Positions 1 through 31,900 of a DNA stretch of 51,347 nucleotides are shown one piece after another. Every line of letters begins with the position of its first letter. Position 1 is the stretch's first letter. The position numbers and the translations under genes are program-made. The stretch is from assembly GCA_000934455.1 (NCBI GenBank), contig KN882339.1:205616-256962 (forward strand). Reading direction: 5' to 3'. This DNA is from Apostichopus parvimensis. Taxonomy: Eukaryota > Echinodermata > Holothuroidea > Aspidochirotida > Stichopodidae. Under the pieces are notes generated by a model. That model did no database searches. It had not been told where the DNA came from and saw nothing but the letters and a program-made list of their open reading frames with translations.

Positions 1-10673
<10,673 letters not shown>

Positions 10674-13600
10674 AGCGTCAAAATAGCCAACGCCCGCAGC
10701 TAGTGTGGTTAGCAAGTCCTGGCCAACCTTTACAGTATTAGTCAAAATAAATAAATTAACAGGTGATCAACCAGTGAAACTCACCTAGATTCTATTCAGA
10801 CTAGATATTAAATAAAGTATTTTATCATTATTAGCCTACCCTATATTTTCTCACCAAGAAAGTTTTTCATGCTACTATTTGTGCAGGAGGAAATTGTCCA
10901 TGATATTTTTACCCATTTTCTATATCATTATGAAATCAAACTTAACGGTCTTTCTCATGCATAACGTTCTGGTACCTTTTGGTTACTAGAATTTTATGAT
11001 AATAGTACATGTGGTCTTTTTTTAATTTTTTAATGCTCTCTGCTTATAAAATTTGACTGAAAATACTTTTGATTTTGGACTTATAGTCTAATTCTTAAGT
11101 GTGCTGTTCATTTGTATCTTTGTTTTGCTGGGTAGGTTGTCAGAGTTTAAAATCAGTCAAGTTTTGTTATTTCCACTTCTTTTCATAAACTTTCATATAT
11201 TTGTAACTTTCTTTAATGGCAATATGTATTCTGATAAAAGAATAAAGAACATATATTTTCAGTTATTATTTTACATGTTTGGTATTATGCCCCCCTCCCT
11301 TGACACTTATTTTCTCCACAGTTTTAACTCTGTATAATAAATAGGCCTACCCTGTTTTTAACCACCTTTAAAGATCATCATCGTTGGCCCGAAAATGCTA
11401 GCACGCTAAAAATTGCTAGAAGTTTTCAAAAAGTACCGTCCTATAGGCTTTGCTTCTCAATTTTATTGCCAGATACATAGATTAGGGTTTGCTTAATAGA
11501 CGTATATGATTCAATGTCAATGCAAAATGTTTTGGAGGATAGAAGTTAAAGTATTTGTTGAAATCAGAGCTCTAGTGACCATTATTTGAATTTTAAGTTT
11601 ATTTCGAGGATAGTACTGATGACCTTAATTTAGCTGCATTTTGAGTTTACTTGCTCACCACAAGCTGGCGATGCCATATAAATGATAGGTTTAAAGGAAT
11701 GACTATGTATCTTTAATACCTAAGTTCACCAAAAATTGAACAAAGTAGGCAAAAATCTTCAAAGGCTTGCCAGTGAAAGATAAAGCATGATTACATTCAG
11801 AGAGTGAGACGTTAAAAAAAATTACATTTTTTTGCTTTACATATTTTTCGGTGTCGGGTGAACTGGCTAATAACTCTATTATTTAGAACAGCCAAAAATG
11901 GTTTTACCCACCTACATATTCTAAATTACAGGGTAACATGTTCCATGTTAATATGACCTGATTAGGTTTCAAGTGATACAAAGTCATATTGGACTCAAAC
12001 ATGAAACGCAGCTTTTCAGTTTTTAATTTATATGAATTATGAGGTATTCTAAAGATTTTGCCAAAGAAGTTTGAGACTGAAATTTTGTTCTTTTCTAACT
12101 TGTCATATAAAATTATCTTTGATCAAATTTTTTTCATAAAAATAATTTGATATAATTACCAGGTTATTATTATTATTATTCCAAGTTGTCAACACAAGAA
12201 CATATATGAATGAAAAGAAAACAAAGACAATTTTATGTACAAAAATACTTTTGAAGCATTTATTTGTTTTCATCTCTCTTATAATACTATAGAGACTAAC
12301 ATGCCTCTTGATGTCAATAATTTACAATTTTCTGCTTACAAACAGTAACAGAACTTCATCTTTACTAACAGTAACTGGGAGTCAGTTTAAACCTTGACCA
12401 TATTAACCCTCAAACTCTGTCTCTTTATGGAAAGTGAAATTAAGAGCAAATGATTAACAGGTATATTCTACATTTGCAGATAACTCTACCACCAAGCACT
12501 TAAACCATAATTCCACATAAAAAGCAACAAATTGTTATCCAATTTGGGCAGTATTACAATTGTATAACATATCTAGTGATATTTGTTATAGGAGAATACA
12601 CAGAGAAACAAAAGAAGGTGCGCTCATTTGTGTCTTAATGAAGGCTTTGTTTCTTAGCCATTGCCTCTATGTTGTACCAACAATGTCATAAACTTATTGA
12701 GTACCAAACCTGTTCAAAAGATGCTGAAAATGTGTTTCACATTCTGGAAAGTTTTGTGGCCAGTTAATAGCAGATCTAGCATATTATGTGTCACTATATA
12801 GTCCCTTTCATTGATCCAACCTCACGGCACAACGCTTTTGATTTAAAGTTAGCTAAATATAAAAAGGTACACGAAAATAGCATGATGACTTCTTCTTTAC
12901 AAATAAATATTTCAGACATGATTTTCAAACAAATCTTAAGTCTTATACTCATTTAGAAAGTAATACCACAATGCATTACGGGAAAGATAAGACATGGTCA
13001 AAGAATTTCATTGACATGATCGCCATAGGAACAAACCTTCAGATGTGCATATACCTAAATGTTTGTTAACATCAAATCAACTAAATAGTTGCATGTTTGA
13101 AGTTTGGATAGTGCATATTTTCTTAAAAATATACAAAATTTATACATGATTTTCTGACAACTCCATTTCTATAGCCCAAATAGCATACAGACCACAAGAA
13201 GACACCTTACACCCTCACAAATATCTTAGCATATAGAGCTATTTTACTAGAATTTGATAAAGGAAAGGACAATGTTGCTATTCTATCACTGACATGTGTC
13301 ACCTCTGTCTGAAATACTGTCCCTCTTGATTTGGAACCCTTTGTAATGATTTGTAACCCTCTTGATTTGTAATGTAATTTACCTTTTTCTCCATTCCAAG
13401 TTGCAATCCAATTTCATTCATTCCATTATTTCCAGTAAATAAGTTTTGTTTTCAGAGAATTCTCATACACAAAGTGCAGTATGTTTAATTACAAATAACC
13501 TTTTCACACAACTGATATCTTATTGCAGCTTTGTTGTATGGTACAAGGAGAAAACAGAAGTGCAATACTTATTTAATCAATCCCCCCCCCCCCTTTCCCA

Positions 13601-14516
13601 GATTCTTCTCAAGCTTTGTGAATATGCATACTGACTGGGATGCCAGTTATTAGCTGGAATACACCAAATATTGGTATTGCAGATGAACAAAAACAACAAA
13701 GTTCTTGCAAGAGTGATGTTTCATATTAGATCTACACCTCATTATTAAACACAGATACTATATCTTCTAAAAAGTGTTAAACTGCTGAAATGTTTGACCT
13801 ACTCGCCATGACCTTTGTGTGGTTAATTACTTTTCAAATGTTAACTGCATACTTTGGTAACAGCAAGCACAGAACAGTCAGCAACACAAACGGAGAGTAC
13901 TTGCACAATATGTGATCGTCTTGGCTGGTTATGTACATGCCAGTATTGATGAATGATGTACTGATGATAATTGTACTGACAATAAATACTGTTTTAAGCA
14001 AAATAGTATCCAAAGGACAGATAATTGTTTACTGTACATGTAAAGTAAAATTGATTCTTCCAAAACAGACTGGCATCAAATCCAACCATGAGACACAGAT
14101 AAATTGCATTCTCCTTTTTGTGATTAGCCTCAGGTTAAATGAAACTGTGAATTGATCCTCAAGAAGCCATTGCAAATTTATCAAGTGCAAACTTAATACT
14201 ACTTAGTCTATAGTGACATACCAATCTCCCACAATACAAAATGGATTTCCTTTCTACCATATTGAAATTGCTTCAAAATATATATACTGCCATAATCGTG
14301 TAAAAACTTTCCTGTCTACTCCGTCTGGACCTCAAAACCCGGAGACCTGCGATAAAAAAAAACACAAAACGATACCAACAATCTGTTTTGATTCGCTTTT
14401 CTCTTTTCTTCAATATTTTTGATGTGCATAAAATCTGTATCTCTGCTTCATCATCAATTTGCATTTGACATTCGATATGAATCATCCATTGTCTTTCGTG
14501 ATCACATCAGCCGTGT
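10674..14516. other. Interval between EHHADH and CFAP107 stops: no gene seen
   Basis: Both flanking genes converge on this 3.8 kb, so it holds their 3' UTRs and intergenic DNA. I see no splice-consistent coding exon on either strand. It is AT-rich, with a (TTA)n microsatellite near 12163-12181 and a poly-C run near 13583. On the minus strand the first canonical AATAAA below the CFAP107 stop is near 12250, with ATTAAA variants near 13480 and 13572, so the CFAP107 3' UTR may be long. Confidence 0.6.
10811..10816 (+). promoter_or_regulatory. Poly(A) signal of EHHADH
   Basis: A canonical AATAAA lies 138 nt after the EHHADH stop codon, the first on this strand past the gene. It supports 10585-10673 as the terminal coding exon, with a short 3' UTR of about 160 nt. 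Confidence 0.5.
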
Positions 14517-17025
14517 CTAGATGGAGACATCGGGAATGGCTGATTTGCTGCCCTCTTTGGAAGCTAACCTCGACCCGGTCGGGATAATAACCTGTTCTGG
14601 CGTTTGAATCACGTTAACGGTCCGTAATGATAAGTCTTTGTTAATTTGGTTGGCAGGATGCATTCTGGTGGATAATGCTTTAGGTGGAGAGTAATGTGTC
14701 GTGACGAGAGAGTTAGACGGGAGGTCCTTGAAGGAAGTACCGTACGTTGTGTTATAATCGCCAAGACCAGCCTGGGCTTCCTCCTTTTCCCATTTCTTCT
14801 TCATACTCTCACGTAAGCCAAAATTTGTGGGCTGTCCTGAAGAAACAAAAGAGTAATGTTGTCACAAAAGTCTGTCCAAATTAAAGCAAGTATCACATTG
14901 TACATTACTTCCAATCACAGAAAATACTGAATTTATATTGTTGGCTAGCTCATTGCATAACAAGACATGAACTAAGTTAAGGACGGCCCCCCCCCCCCCA
15001 CTGGCATGACTAAACATAATGAAGACTAAATTCACCCATCATTTGTTTGTTTTTTAATCTTCATTAAATGAAATATGAAATTTTGTTGAGAGAAATACAA
15101 AGCATGTCAAATGAAACTTATTGGTCCCACTTAAAAAAAATATAGCTCCATTGTCAAGATATCGGCCTAGTCCATACTTCACTCGCAAATAACTACTATT
15201 TGAAAAAGTTTTCAAATGGTACCATGGATGACCTTAATTCCTTGGACATACCACGAAGTGTTTATTTTGACTCATACAAACTGATTGAAGTATTTCGCAC
15301 TGTGCTTGCAACAAATGCTTGCATAATGTGCAGTAAACGGTGCCATCATTGTCTGAGCTTGTCAAAAAAACAGAATGTAAACCAACACCAACCTCTGATG
15401 GGATGATCTGAAGCCTCCGGTTCCCAGGCAAGACGGTTTCCATCCCAGTGGCGAAATTCTGGCAGCTGATCACTTGCTGGTCTCTCCTTTTTGTTGTAAT
15501 GTTGATCGTACCAGGAAACAAGATTTTCTGTATGGTCCGATTTGTGGTGCGAGAATAGCAGTTTGTTGTTCAAACCCTGTTGTGATGAAAAAAATTATTA
15601 TAAACATAAGAAATATTCAAATTATATCTGAAATTTTTCAGATGTTTGAAAAAGTTGTATATCTGTGAAGTCTTCTACTTTTTGCATCCTGATGAGGTGT
15701 TCGAACCAGGAAAACTAAAGGCTGCGAGATGAACACTCTCATACTTCTACATCACGCCATCATCAAACTAGTTTCATTATATAGTCAAGTTGCATATTAA
15801 ATAATAAAGGCAAAGTTTTGGAATTTTCACATTTGCACTTTACATGTTACTCATTAATGTAAACCTAATGAAATGTCTGAGCAAAGAAATGTTGAGATTT
15901 ATTAAGAAATATATTTAGATTTTTCTGTTTAAGTAATTCTGTGGCAGAGTTGGTCACACTTGACATTTCTAGTTGTGTTCAGTTGTGTGAAAACAACACA
16001 GTTTAAATTCAAACGACATAACTCACTCATATGACAAAATGCACAAAAGTATTTAAGGTTGCATGATCAATTGCAATCTTATTTTGGGTAATACTTGTTT
16101 TTGTATTTTTGAAATTCACAACAAAACACAAAAACTGCTTTAACTTGAGGTCTCTAGTTTCATATGACAGGCCACAATTTGCTAGAGTACACACAAACTT
16201 TCCAAGAGACAATCAATTACCAATGTCCTTTGCAAACTGACTGTATCTCAGTGTACTGTTTTTAGTTCTGTCAAAACTTTTTGTCTGGAAATTCCTTCAT
16301 TCTTTACTCCTTTTGCTAACTTGCCTAAATTGAAATGCTAGACTGAACATTCATGTGTGATACTATCATTTATGATTAAAGTGAATTAATCATAGACCAA
16401 GCAATATAAATGTGATGTGCATGGTGCTCTACTTGAGCTAACATGAAGATACAGCATTGCTTTGTGTGTGTTTGATTTTTGTATCAAGTAAACGGAGATT
16501 GACAACTTACTTCTCCCCTCAACATTGCTGCTCTTCGAGTCATTATGTCTGGCTTGTATCCAGGATATTTTGCAAAGTCCATCCGTTGGGTTGAAGTATG
16601 ATTATAGTTACCTTTATTGAACTGAAAAAAAGAAGGAACATGGTTGTATTTGACAATTAGTTACTGTAAATTGTAATGGTAGGGTAGGCTTCTAGTTTTA
16701 GGCTATGTATCCCATAGAAGATTGAAACTAGGCCTAGCTTACAAAACTTCAGTTGAAACATGCACTAATTTAGGATAACTTAAGGCCGAAGCATACTGCA
16801 GTTTAATTTATAACTGTTGAGCAGTCTGACCATTTATCGTTGTACTTAGTAACGGTAGCTATCAAATTGTTACTAGTGTTACTAAGCCTTGTTAGGATAC
16901 GTTACTTTAGCTCAACTTACCGCATAACGTTCCTCAGCCCAATTTCCGATCAGAACCCTTGGAGCAAATCGTTGCTCTATTCTCCATCCTGGTAAATTCC
17001 ACTTCAATTGATCAGATTGAGCCAT
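14517..17025 (-). CDS. CFAP107: Cilia- and flagella-associated protein 107 (doublet microtubule inner protein)
   Basis: Four coding exons on the minus strand: 17025-16921, 16621-16511, 15576-15393, 14836-14517; phases 0, 0, 1; 239 aa. Landmarks match the vertebrate protein once called C1orf158: PGWRIEQRFAPRVLIGNWAE near the N-terminus (human PSWQIE..KVLTGNWMEER), SWYDQHYNKK and RHWDGNRLAWEPEASDHPI in exon 3, and PTNFGLRESMKKKW at the start of exon 4 (human PTNYGLYEQLKQR). In vertebrates this is a small protein bound inside the A-tubule of motile-cilium axonemal doublets. The start is the first ATG of the open exon. The last exon adds a C-terminal tail of about 70 residues beyond clear similarity, making it longer than the human protein of about 190 aa. 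Similarity is judged from memory, not by a search. Confidence 0.88.
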
Positions 17026-17217
17026 ATTATGAAATATATTTCTACCAAATTCAAATTAGAAATAGGCTTTTTGTTGTTTTTATGAATTATAGTAAATTAT
17101 TCTTTGCTGTCGTGGATCGTCTCCAACACTGAAGAGATTGCTGTCCTGCGTTACACACATGGGATGGTCAACTTGGAGACCCTTTGTTTACTTCGTCCCC
17201 AATGTTACTGTCTCACT

Positions 17218-17231
17218 GTTACTATGGCTGC
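17218..17231 (-). promoter_or_regulatory. RFX X-box-like motif upstream of CFAP107
   Basis: On the minus strand the sequence reads GCAGCCATAGTAAC, matching the ciliary X-box consensus RYYNYYATRRNRAC at 13 of 14 positions. It is 193 bp upstream of the CFAP107 ATG, within the usual distance for ciliary genes. RFX control is inferred; such motifs also occur by chance. Confidence 0.45.
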
Positions 17232-17439
17232 GGAAAAGTTATTCTACGGTAGCGTTTGTGGCCATCTCCATCTACCTAATCTGCTTGGATCATTGGCCTC
17301 GGTGTTATATAAACAGGCTGAATACAAATATAAAAGCATCAGATATTTATCCAAGAACTATAAAAACAATGTATTGATCTTCATGTTCGCATCTTAATAT
17401 TAATATTAAGCAATTCGTTGATATATTCCACTGGCAGAC

Positions 17440-17471
<32 letters not shown>

Positions 17472-17540
17472 GCAAATATTTATAGAGCGCTTTATGCAAA
17501 GGCCTCAAAGCGCCTCAAGGCAACTTGATGTGACCTACAG
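17440..17540 (-). mobile_element. LINE/SINE 3' tail with (AAT)n
   Basis: An AAT microsatellite of about 10 units is followed by AGCAAATATTTATAGAGCGC and CTCAAAGCGCCTCAAGGCAA. Read on the minus strand this is the same conserved 3' end as at 9769-9958 (GCGCTTTGAGG... then ATT repeat). It lies in the CFAP107-GABARAP intergenic region. Confidence 0.6.
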
Positions 17541-25376
<7,836 letters not shown>

Positions 25377-25696
25377 TTGTTCTCATTTTTCTTTGCTAAA
25401 AGAACTCAAATCACACACTGCAAATGTAGCCACTTCTTCTTCTAAAATTAGCAAAATAAATAGACCCCCTAACAAGTTAGTCTTGTGTGACCAATGTGGT
25501 CAACACATGAACAGGAACTTTAAACAAAACAAGTCAAAGAATTTTAATGAATTGTCATAGGGTTCCTACAAATTTACTCCATAATTAAGGGATGTTTAGA
25601 AGAATTCTGTTTTGCATGTGCAGCGAACAACTGTAGTGATAAATGGAGTTTGTGTGTGTATGATAGTGTTATCATTGTTTGCTTGTAATTGTACAA

Positions 25697-25706
25697 AATA
25701 AATAAA
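25697..25706 (+). promoter_or_regulatory. Poly(A) signal of GABARAP
   Basis: Overlapping AATAAATAAA about 320 nt after the GABARAP stop codon and the first strong signal downstream. Confidence 0.6.
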
Positions 25707-25719
25707 AATAACAATAATA

Positions 25720-27432
25720 CAAAAGGGGGAAAAAAGAAAAAAAAATGGTGAGAATTTTTTCTGCTTGTTTTGTTCAAAAGGTATAAAAGACCATATAACT
25801 TTTTAAGTAACAAATTAGAAAATCCACAGTAAAGTTACCACAGTCATAACACTAATTTTCATTTTATCTACATTATGCTGTACGTTAGTAGGTTATGTCA
25901 AATTTATAGTGTAAATGTTTCATTGAGATCTGATTTTGAGATTTGTTACTTGTAAATGATGTTGAAATTGCCATCTAAACTGTGTACTGGTGTGCATGTC
26001 AGACCATCCTAATCCTCCCCATCCCCCTTCCCCCTCCCGGACAGTTACAAATAATGAAAATATTATATTAACAATTTGACTTTAATGGGAAGGGAGAGAG
26101 GTGTGTACAAATAAAGCGAAGTCCTAGGTTCACAAAATGAATCTCGCCACTATCTCCTTCTTCCCCCCTCCCCAACACTGTACCATCCAAAATAGGGGGA
26201 TTTGAATTGCAATAATGTTGAAAAAGAAACAAACTATAAGATTAAAAAACCAACATTTCACACACTCTGTCAATCTTTATATTGTATCTGACCTAAGTAT
26301 CTGACCTAATTAACAGGTTATTATTCTTGCTTCAATAATGTCATTGTTTTGATGAACCCATTGTTTGGTATCTGGTAGGGCTACATATACATAAAATAAA
26401 ACTTCTTAAAAAGGATAAAGATCTTTGGAAAAATTGATTTATTTAAAACAAAAATTTTTAATATTGGAGTACATAGGAATGACTTCATGATCAATAGGTC
26501 ATAAGGAGAAAAATATTGGTGATAGAGGAAAATTTCATATTTGAAATTGATAAAAAGTTCATGATACTGGATAACGTTGCAGGGACATGGAAATAATGAA
26601 GAGAATTGTCCAACATTAAAAACATCAAACGATTAATTTCACACACACAATAGCAAGAGCTGTAGTTTAAACAATGTCTTGCTAATGAGTGTAACAAATA
26701 TAATGAAGAAAAAGGTGACAACCATAAGATTTGATTTAGTTTCTTGTAACCTTTGTTAGCATTGAAAAACTTAGTTCGATATATTGCTAAATTCTTCCCC
26801 CCCCCCCTTTTTTTTTGGTCATTTCTGCAAGGTATCCATTTATTTAAAAATTTAACCGAAGGATTTGTCATTTTGCATTTACTATCACTTTTTGGGACCT
26901 TTAAAGGTCAGGCATGCAGGAAAATTAATGAAAACGAACAAAAGAATAATAGGTTTATCACAGCAGCAGGTTTAGTTGAGAGAGTGGTATTAAAGCATTT
27001 TATTATTTGTAAATATTCATTTATTGTGTTACCATATACTCAAGAATACAGTTTAGAAGCATGGTAGAAAAATGCCACCAAAACCTGATAATTGTCATTT
27101 TAATTAAAGAGTTGAGTTTGTTTCATGAATCATGCATGTGTTCTACAACTCTTGTTCTCATTGGTTGCGGTCTCTCTGTAACAGCATTGTAATTTTTCGC
27201 TGGGCGGTAGCAGTTGGGTTAACCTTCTCTTGCTTGTAAGTGGTTCGACGGACTTCATCTATACAGAGTTAACAAAGGAAGTGACAAAGAACCCCATTGT
27301 TTCTGTGATTCAATGATTGGGTAAAAATGACACATCGCTCCGGGAATGTTTGAGTGAAAGTTGACAACTTTTCGTAATCGTTTCAACTTTCAAACTTTCA
27401 ATTTGAAAATGAGTCTCCCCATGCAGGAATGC
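25720..27432. other. Intergenic region downstream of GABARAP
   Basis: No supported gene. A 126-codon minus-strand open frame at 26491-26871 lacks splice context or recognisable motifs and is Leu/Ser/Phe-rich from AT-rich DNA. Pyrimidine tracts occur near 26020-26040, 26160 and 26800. An inverted CCAAT box (ATTGG) near 27161 may belong to the promoter of the following small gene. Confidence 0.5.
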
Positions 27433-27433
27433 T

Positions 27434-27447
27434 GTTACCATGGAAAT
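27434..27447 (+). promoter_or_regulatory. X-box-like motif overlapping the microprotein 5' end
   Basis: GTTACCATGGAAAT matches the RFX consensus RYYNYYATRRNRAC at 13 of 14 positions, 25 bp before the ATG at 27473. It also contains ACCATGG, an optimal start context in frame with the microprotein, so the match may reflect a start codon rather than an RFX site. Confidence 0.3.
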
Positions 27448-27472
27448 TGTATGTTTTACAAATAATTTCAAT

Positions 27473-27812
27473 ATGGCTGCTACCCGACAACATATTGAAA
27501 TGACATTAAAGTAAGAAAACTGAAAGACTTAGCCTAAAGTTAGCAAACTTGTTAAAAATGTATTTAATTTGTGGTGGTCTGATGGTTATATGCTATATTT
27601 AGTGTTTTGTAAGGTTGAGGTTCACCTTTTGTTTTAACTATATTTCTTTCTCTATTTTCTTCTTTTTTTTCTTGTCGTTTTTGCTTTATATTAATTGTGC
27701 CTGATGGTTCTTCTAAAGTTACAACCAAGCGAAATACCAGGACTGCATCTCTCATCTTGGAAACGAGACAACATCGTCATGGAAGAACACCTACGAAAAT
27801 ATAGCCGAGTAG
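27473..27812 (+). CDS. Candidate two-exon microprotein, 43 aa (54 aa from upstream ATG)
   Basis: Exon 1 (27473-27510) ends at a good donor (AAAGTAAGA). Exon 2 (27719-27812) follows a pyrimidine-rich tract and AG, and carries the open frame to TAG. Joined in phase they give MAATRQHIEMTLN then YNQAKYQDCISHLGNETTSS and WKNTYENIAE, 43 residues. An in-frame ATG at 27440 in perfect ACCATGG context would add 11 residues. The composition is soluble, charged and unlike random AT-rich DNA, with no signal peptide or membrane segment. An ATTAAA poly(A) variant lies near 27862. I do not recognise the family. The YNQAKYQDCI run slightly recalls a TPR helix, but the protein is too short to be a TPR domain. 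It could also be the terminal exon pair of a longer transcript. It lies 1.09 kb upstream of the MAD2L2 start, on the same strand. Confidence 0.5.
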
Positions 27813-28900
27813 GCTATCCAGAGGAGCCATCAGTCAACAATATTTAAAATTATAGTTATGATTAAAATAATGATAATTAGTTATGTTCAAATTCATGTTA
27901 ATGTTTGTCTTATTTTAATGTCGCACGAGAGAACGAAATGGATTCTTCTTTAAGACAAAGAATGTCTTTGTTTTCTCTTCTTTTTGTCATTGTTTATTGT
28001 AACTAATATAGCAGTATGGCTACAATAGTTGTCAAAGAATAGTGGTTGATGAATGACCTTTTATCAACTCCCACATCCATACATAAATTTACTTATAAAC
28101 AAATGTTTCAGGCAAATTTTATTTTTTATTTTTTATTGTTAAGGACAGTAAGCAAAACCAAGAAAAGTTGATGCAATATTTCTGACTTAACTAGTGTTAG
28201 CTGTGTCAGCGGATAAGACAGTGTAAGCTGTCTTAGCGAATAAGATAAACCGGTTTCGTCAATGGCTGTATATGTTCCATGTAGGTAATGCTGAAAATAT
28301 TGTTATGGTGATGAAGAGATAAGTAGGGGCCAAGAATAGCATTCCATCATACCTATATGAAGCCATCATTTTTCCACTGTAAAAAATTAGAATACATTAT
28401 TACTTCCTGGGAACTGTTATTGGCCCAATTAAGGCAGCACCTTCCCATCCCCCGTCCGACTGGAGAATGGTTAGGGGGATACCATCATGTGGAGGATACC
28501 ACCATGTGGAGCAGGTGGGGTCAATCAGTGGGACAGGTAATATGGGACTAATTGCTTCTAATTTTCATATAAAAATGGAAAAGGAATCCGTGGGGGGGGG
28601 GGTGTGCTGTATTACCACCAAAATACCGTTAATCAAGTAAAGATCCTATACCGAAATGGAGTTAGGTAACTGTTTCGTAATCACATTTTGTTGTCGTCAT
28701 CCTGTCTCCGGCAGCCATTTTGCTAAACATTTGTGTCTCTAGCAAATCGTGTTATTAGCAGATAATCAACCTCAGATCTGGCAATTCATATGCAATATCT
28801 TCGTGGGAATTCCCCGTCCAGCACTGACCAAAAAAAATCGAACTGAGTGAAAGACGAATGGAATGCAGGAGAGAATTTCTCATACCAGGTGTATCTAGTG

Positions 28901-31900
28901 ATGGCGCTAAGAGATTCTTCTGATACGAGTGTTCAGCAAGGTTAATTCGAATGCAAATTAATTAGCGTAGGAATTCCAAACGATTAACTCTGGATGGATC
29001 TTTGCAGTTTCACCTTGCAACCTTTAGCCTAACTTAATACTAGGCGAACAACCGTACAATGAAGCTATAACGCTTAGCCTAGGCAGGGTAGGCCTACGTA
29101 CATCACATGTCAATAATTCAACCAAGTCTTATGACACTGTACGGTGTAGTCGGTAGCACTAACAGGTGTCATAACTTGTTCGAAGTATTGGAGTGTATAG
29201 TATAACTTGGTTTCCGTTCGAACAGTGATAGGCCTAGCCTATGACTTAAGCCTTAAGGTGCTCACCAATTTCATTTCGCCCAGCCTCATAACTTAATACT
29301 TGGGCATATAGCGTAGCCTAGGTTAGGAAATGTTTTTAACAAATTCTCGAGTGGACAAAGATGTTCTGGTAAAGCTTCAAAGATGTGCTCACTTGAGCCT
29401 GTACGATATTACTTACCGACAAGAGGAACTGGGCTTCTCAAACCTCACCGAAGTTTGACGGTTGCAAGGGGATATAAATCAAGTTTAAAAGATTGGCAAT
29501 GGCTTTGATGAGTTTAAATTGAATGACTTTTCCAATGGTGAGAAAGCTAACATTACCTTAGATAGAAGATATCTTGTTGTATAAATAAACTTTTGGAGAA
29601 TTTACAAAGGGATGTAAATGATTTACTTTAGTTGATTGTACTTTTGCAAAACTGTCAATGGTTTTAAGAATACTGTAGACTTAAATATTAAGAATTGCAG
29701 CAGGATTTGACATATATGTGTTTGAATAATTTTTTCATAGGGTCCTTGGTGGGAACTTGTGTATGACTTCCCTGATCCTTTCTTCATTTGACATTTTGGA
29801 ATGTCATTTTCAATATTCTTTCTTGAAGCCTTGTGCTCTTAAATATGTAATCTCATTTTCTTGAACCAACAGTGGCATCTGATATTTTTTGTGAATTCCT
29901 GGAAGTATCCATCCATCAGATTCTTCATGTCAGAGGACTTTATCCGGAGGGAATATTTGAGAGGAAAAAGAAATATGGAGTGCCGGTGTCTGTAAGTGTA
30001 AGAGAGTTGTCACAGCAACACTGTAGGGGATATTTTATCATGTAGAGGGCACATGATTGATACTGCTGAATTTTTGTTCTAAGAAAGAAAAAACTACTCC
30101 CCTTGCAAACTACAAAGATTTGGGAAGTCTTGGTTTCTTATAGCTTGAGAACGGCACCTTGGTGCTTTGACAATCAGAATTGAGGCTTAACCACAGACTG
30201 TCCAGTTGTCTATTTGATAGCCCGACCATGGACCCCCCCCCCTAAAAAAAACATCTTACATCTACATCTTATGATGCTCATACCTCCAGAGGCAACATTT
30301 TACACCGATACAACAAAATACCAATTATTTTGAAGTTTCATCAGTGGGATCCTGATAAGCTTGAAAAGAGGATATTGTTTAGCATTATAGCTTCTCTCAA
30401 TCTAAGTAAAAAATTCATATGGAAGAGGACACCCCATCCTCTCAGCCCCACCCCCATCCCCTCCCCAAGGCTATTAATTTGAAACCAACAATGAAAAGAG
30501 GATTGCCTATTTTGTTATTTCTGTCCTCAGCCTAGACAATTATAATATTCTACTAATTATCAAGTCAGATTCCATAATGTCATTGGACGCTTCATTCATC
30601 CATAATGTGATAATTTTTCACAGTCGTATGCTTTCACCACAGATTAACACTGTGCAAATTTCATTACAGCATCTTCAACGGAAAATTATTTTGGGTTGAT
30701 GTGAAAGCTTACAATGATTGTTACGTATCTCATTTATTTTCCTCTTTCTCCATTAGATGGCGAGACATCCAGATTTATCCAAGTATATTTCTGATACTGT
30801 CCAGGGGATTAAACTTGCCATGAAAAAGGTAAGTACTGCACGTTTTGAATTTGTAAGATACGTCCAGGGTACATCTTGATGTGAGCGCAAGTTAATTTCT
30901 GGTTATTTTTATTTCATTCCTCTAGACAAAAGTTATAGATGTGTTGATATATTTTAATCATTTTGCAGAAAATATGTAGATTGACAAATCCAATATATGA
31001 ACACTGAAGGGGAATTCCCATAAGGTGACATTTTCATTACACTAATGAAGCCCCAGCATCACATCATAGCTAATGCATTACAAACTGTGTATATTTTACT
31101 AATGTTCCGTAGCAATATTTTACAATAATGAATAAATTAGGAATGTGTCATCATCATATATACAAATTGTACATATATAATATTGACCTTTGATTTTTGA
31201 GAATAGGTTGCAAGAGCCCTGTATGACTGGTTATCATACTAAGAGATATATGCAAATTCAGTATTAAACTATTCTGATTGGTGGGAAGTAAACATGTGAT
31301 AGCTGATTGTGGAGAAATTGTTCAGCGTCGTGTTCAGTCTGTATGTTCCATATTAAAGCAGATTGTTAATTGCTACGTTCCACAATAACAAATCGAACAA
31401 ACATCTGAAAATAAATATTTTTGCTTCGTTGAACCTTATTTTAGAATTTCATCGCAGTCTTCTCTAGCTTCTCGACCAGACATGAAAATTAAGCCTGAAC
31501 CACAGTTGGGGCAACACAACAATTGGCCATACGCAAGAGAGTATCTGTTCGCAAATTCAGAATCTTGTCAATTCCTTCCAGATTCACTGAAATTATTAAC
31601 TGAATGATCTCTTGACATCCACAAATTATTCCTTCTTGAATACAAAATGGAAATTTTTTGGTACTTATCCACAACAGTGAATAAAAGCTTTAGTCCAAAT
31701 TATATGCAAAGTAGGAAGGTTAGGCTAGGTATGTTCTACTATGACAATGTGGTAGGTTAAGGCTAAGTGGTAAATCTTTATGTTGAAATTTAAATGTTCT
31801 GTCAGGAGAGTAAGCTTTATCAATGTTGACACATTGTGCCACAAACTACCAAACACTGTCTGCTCAAAAGTATCTGATAGCGAGAGAAACTACACGACAA

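Noticed and set aside
26491..26871. 126-codon minus-strand open frame
   Set aside because: Hydrophobic, AT-driven composition, crosses a poly-C tract, with no recognisable motif and no splice support.
27700..27760. TPR-like reading of YNQAKYQDCI in the microprotein
   Set aside because: One short stretch cannot support a 34-residue TPR unit, let alone a domain.
28857..28890. Alternative MAD2L2 first exon (MECRREFLIP) with a donor at 28889
   Set aside because: It has the right phase, but the exon at 28901-28940 gives a first exon closer to orthologue length and ends QQ before the conserved VASD start. The choice is not certain.
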